15,051 bases of DNA, taken from positions 1-15,051 of the forward strand of contig DATMRA010000115.1 of NCBI GenBank assembly GCA_035566535.1, in the 5' to 3' direction. A program made the position numbers and the translations under genes. Position 1 is the stretch's first letter. Each line of letters opens with the position of its first letter. The notes below the pieces were generated by a model. It saw only the letters and a program-made list of their open reading frames with translations. It ran no database searches and was not told the origin of the DNA. This document shows positions 13,809 through 15,051 of the stretch, one piece after another. Source of the stretch: JAFARE01 sp035566535 (GTDB lineage Bacteria; Chloroflexota; Dormibacteria; Aeolococcales; Aeolococcaceae).

Positions 13809-15051
13809 TCATTCGTCCTCGAAGCGACCCGTCGCCTGGACGTGCATCAACAGGTTCATGATGTCGTCGCGATACGGCGCAACAGTCGCGATCTTTCGGT
13901 ATACGCGGAGCGCACCCTTCTGATCGCCGCGGAGGCGGTGCAGGCGGGCAACGCGCTCCAGGTATGAGACCGCGAGGTCGATGTCCTTGTCGTCGAGACA
14001 GATGTCGGCGAGGCGAAGCAGTGGAGTCTCGTGGACAGGGTCGGCACGCGAAGCGGCCAGATAGCAGCTCAGCGCGGCGTTGGTCTTGCCCAATGCGCGG
14101 CATCTGTCCCCCGCGTCGAGGGCGAGCTCCGCGACCTCTTTGCCGCCCAGGTCGGTCGCGAGGCGCTGCAGCAGCGAGGCGGCCTCGTCGCAGCGTCGGT
14201 GGCGGAGCCGGTCGTTGATCTGACGTCGAGCTTCCACGACGTCGGGGTCCGTATCGAACCGCGATTCAGGTACCGAGAGCCCGGTCTCGAGCTCTTCGTC
14301 TGCGTCTTCAGCCGGTTCGGCTTCCGCGGCAGGGGGTTCGTCGCGCTGCTTCTTGCCCGGTCGAAGGTTGCGGATGTGCCAGCTCTTGGTGCCGCCGCTT
14401 CCGTTGGACGCTCGGGCCGGCGCCGGCTCTGCCGAGCGAACAACTGGCGGCGGGAGTGGTGCGATGGTGCCCGGGTCGGGCGGCGCGGTCGCGGCCTCTG
14501 AGAACTCGGTGATATGGAATCCGGCTTTGGGTGCGACGAACGGCGGGGGCTCGCTCGCCGCGGTCTGGGAACCCTGAGGTGCTTCCGGTTCCGCGACGGC
14601 GTATTCGCCATCGGTCGCCGCGGGCTCGTCGGCGTCGAAAGACGTCGCGGACCCGTTGCGCCGGAAGAGCGTGAAGCGCCGTTTCGGCGGTTCGGCAAGC
14701 TCGGGGTCGGATTCCTCGGGGGCCTGTGGCTCTGCCGCGGCATCGGCCTTGGCCTTGGTATCGGCCTTGGCCTTGGCCTCGGTATCGGCCTCGGCCGCCA
14801 TCGTCTCCTCCGTGTTCTCAGCGTCCGCCCGGGAGGTCTCCTCCAGGGTGGGCGCCGGATCAGGAGCGGGGGTCACCTCCGCAGATGCGGGTGCCTCGGC
14901 GCCGGTGGCTGGGTCTTCGGCAGCGAGCTCTGTGGCTTGGGGTTCGGCGGCCGACATGGGCTCGGCCTTCGCGGCTACCGCCTCGACCTCTTCCGCCGGG
15001 GTCTCAGTGACAGGGCTCGCAGCGAGAGCAGTCTCGGCTGGTTCCTCCCCA
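13809..15051 (-). CDS. Acidic Ala/Pro/Glu-rich protein with TPR-like C-terminus, partial at 5' end
   Basis: The visible 413 residues have no known family that I can name. The first two thirds are low-complexity Ala, Pro, Glu and Asp, likely disordered, with two small basic patches (PPKRRFTLFRRNG and SWHIRNLRPGKKQRDE). The last 145 or so residues form repeated helix pairs (AASLLQRLATDLGG, ALDAGDRCRALGKTNAALSCYLAASRADP, LLRLADICLDDKDIDLAVSYLERVARLHR, GDQKGALRVYRKIATVAP) typical of TPR scaffolds. An ATG at 14957 could be a start, but the frame stays open with the same composition to the window edge, so the gene probably begins outside. It lies upstream of cpaB on the same strand, about 200 bases away with a hairpin between, and may act with the pilus genes. 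Confidence 0.75.
   Translation of the reverse strand, partial: GEEPAETALAASPVTETPAEEVEAVAAKAEPMSAAEPQATELAAEDPATGAEAPASAEVTPAPDPAPTLEETSRADAENTEETMAAEADTEAKAKADTKAKADAAAEPQAPEESDPELAEPPKRRFTLFRRNGSATSFDADEPAATDGEYAVAEPEAPQGSQTAASEPPPFVAPKAGFHITEFSEAATAPPDPGTIAPLPPPVVRSAEPAPARASNGSGGTKSWHIRNLRPGKKQRDEPPAAEAEPAEDADEELETGLSVPESRFDTDPDVVEARRQINDRLRHRRCDEAASLLQRLATDLGGKEVAELALDAGDRCRALGKTNAALSCYLAASRADPVHETPLLRLADICLDDKDIDLAVSYLERVARLHRLRGDQKGALRVYRKIATVAPYRDDIMNLLMHVQATGRFEDE
14743..14796 (-). repeat. Short in-frame tandem repeat in the TPR-protein gene
   Basis: An 18-base unit, TCGGCCTTGGCCTTGGTA, at 14743-14760 is followed by a lengthened copy (14761-14784) and a degenerate third part to about 14796. 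On the coding strand it encodes repeated Ala-Asp-Thr-Lys/Glu-Ala-Lys, in frame within the disordered region, and probably arose by slippage. Confidence 0.75.

Noticed and set aside
14742..14800. CRISPR-like short repeats
   Set aside because: The repeats are contiguous 18-base units without spacers and are in frame within a low-complexity coding region.

Overview
The window is from a high-GC bacterium. The gene order rpmG–tRNA-Trp–secE–nusG–rplK–rplA, the Actinobacteria/Chloroflexota-style Tad pilus genes, the frequent GTG/TTG starts and the apparently leaderless promoters suggest a Terrabacteria-type lineage, perhaps a Chloroflexota or Dormibacterota-like soil organism. The phylum is an inference from gene content; no rRNA gene is present to fix it.

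Left part (1-2633): amino-acid metabolism and transport. The 5' part of an AzlC-type branched-chain amino-acid exporter runs off the left edge on the minus strand. An EamA/DMT exporter follows on the plus strand. A glutamate dehydrogenase on the minus strand has its 3' end overlapping eamA by 10 bases.

Translation/secretion block (2799-5309, plus strand): a promoter with a perfect palindrome near the predicted start site, then rpmG, tRNA-Trp (with encoded CCA), secE, nusG, rplK and rplA. The usual rplJ-rplL do not follow. Instead rplA overlaps by 4 bases a gene for an intact receiver domain fused to a CpaE/MinD-type pilus ATPase (5306-6532).

Middle (6533-9120): a 3' region of about 220 bases with a long imperfect inverted repeat and a strong hairpin terminator; a small Flp pilin gene on the minus strand; then, divergently, a membrane methyltransferase-like gene, an unrecognised protein with a Cys/His cluster, and a single-domain response regulator that overlaps it by 4 bases.

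Right part (9141-15051, minus strand): reading in the direction of transcription, a long acidic Ala/Pro/Glu-rich protein with a TPR-like C-terminus (entering from the right edge), cpaB, tadB, tadC, a degenerate histidine-kinase-like protein and a CvpA-family membrane protein. Together with flp and receiver-CpaE this gives much of a Tad/Flp pilus system. The motor ATPase TadA/CpaF, the prepilin peptidase and any secretin are not in the window. The recurring themes are pilus assembly and receiver/kinase-like regulators, so phospho-signalling control of the pilus is a reasonable inference. The most unusual items are the structured element at 6533-6754, the degenerate kinase in the pilus operon, and the Cys/His protein coupled to a CheY-like receiver.
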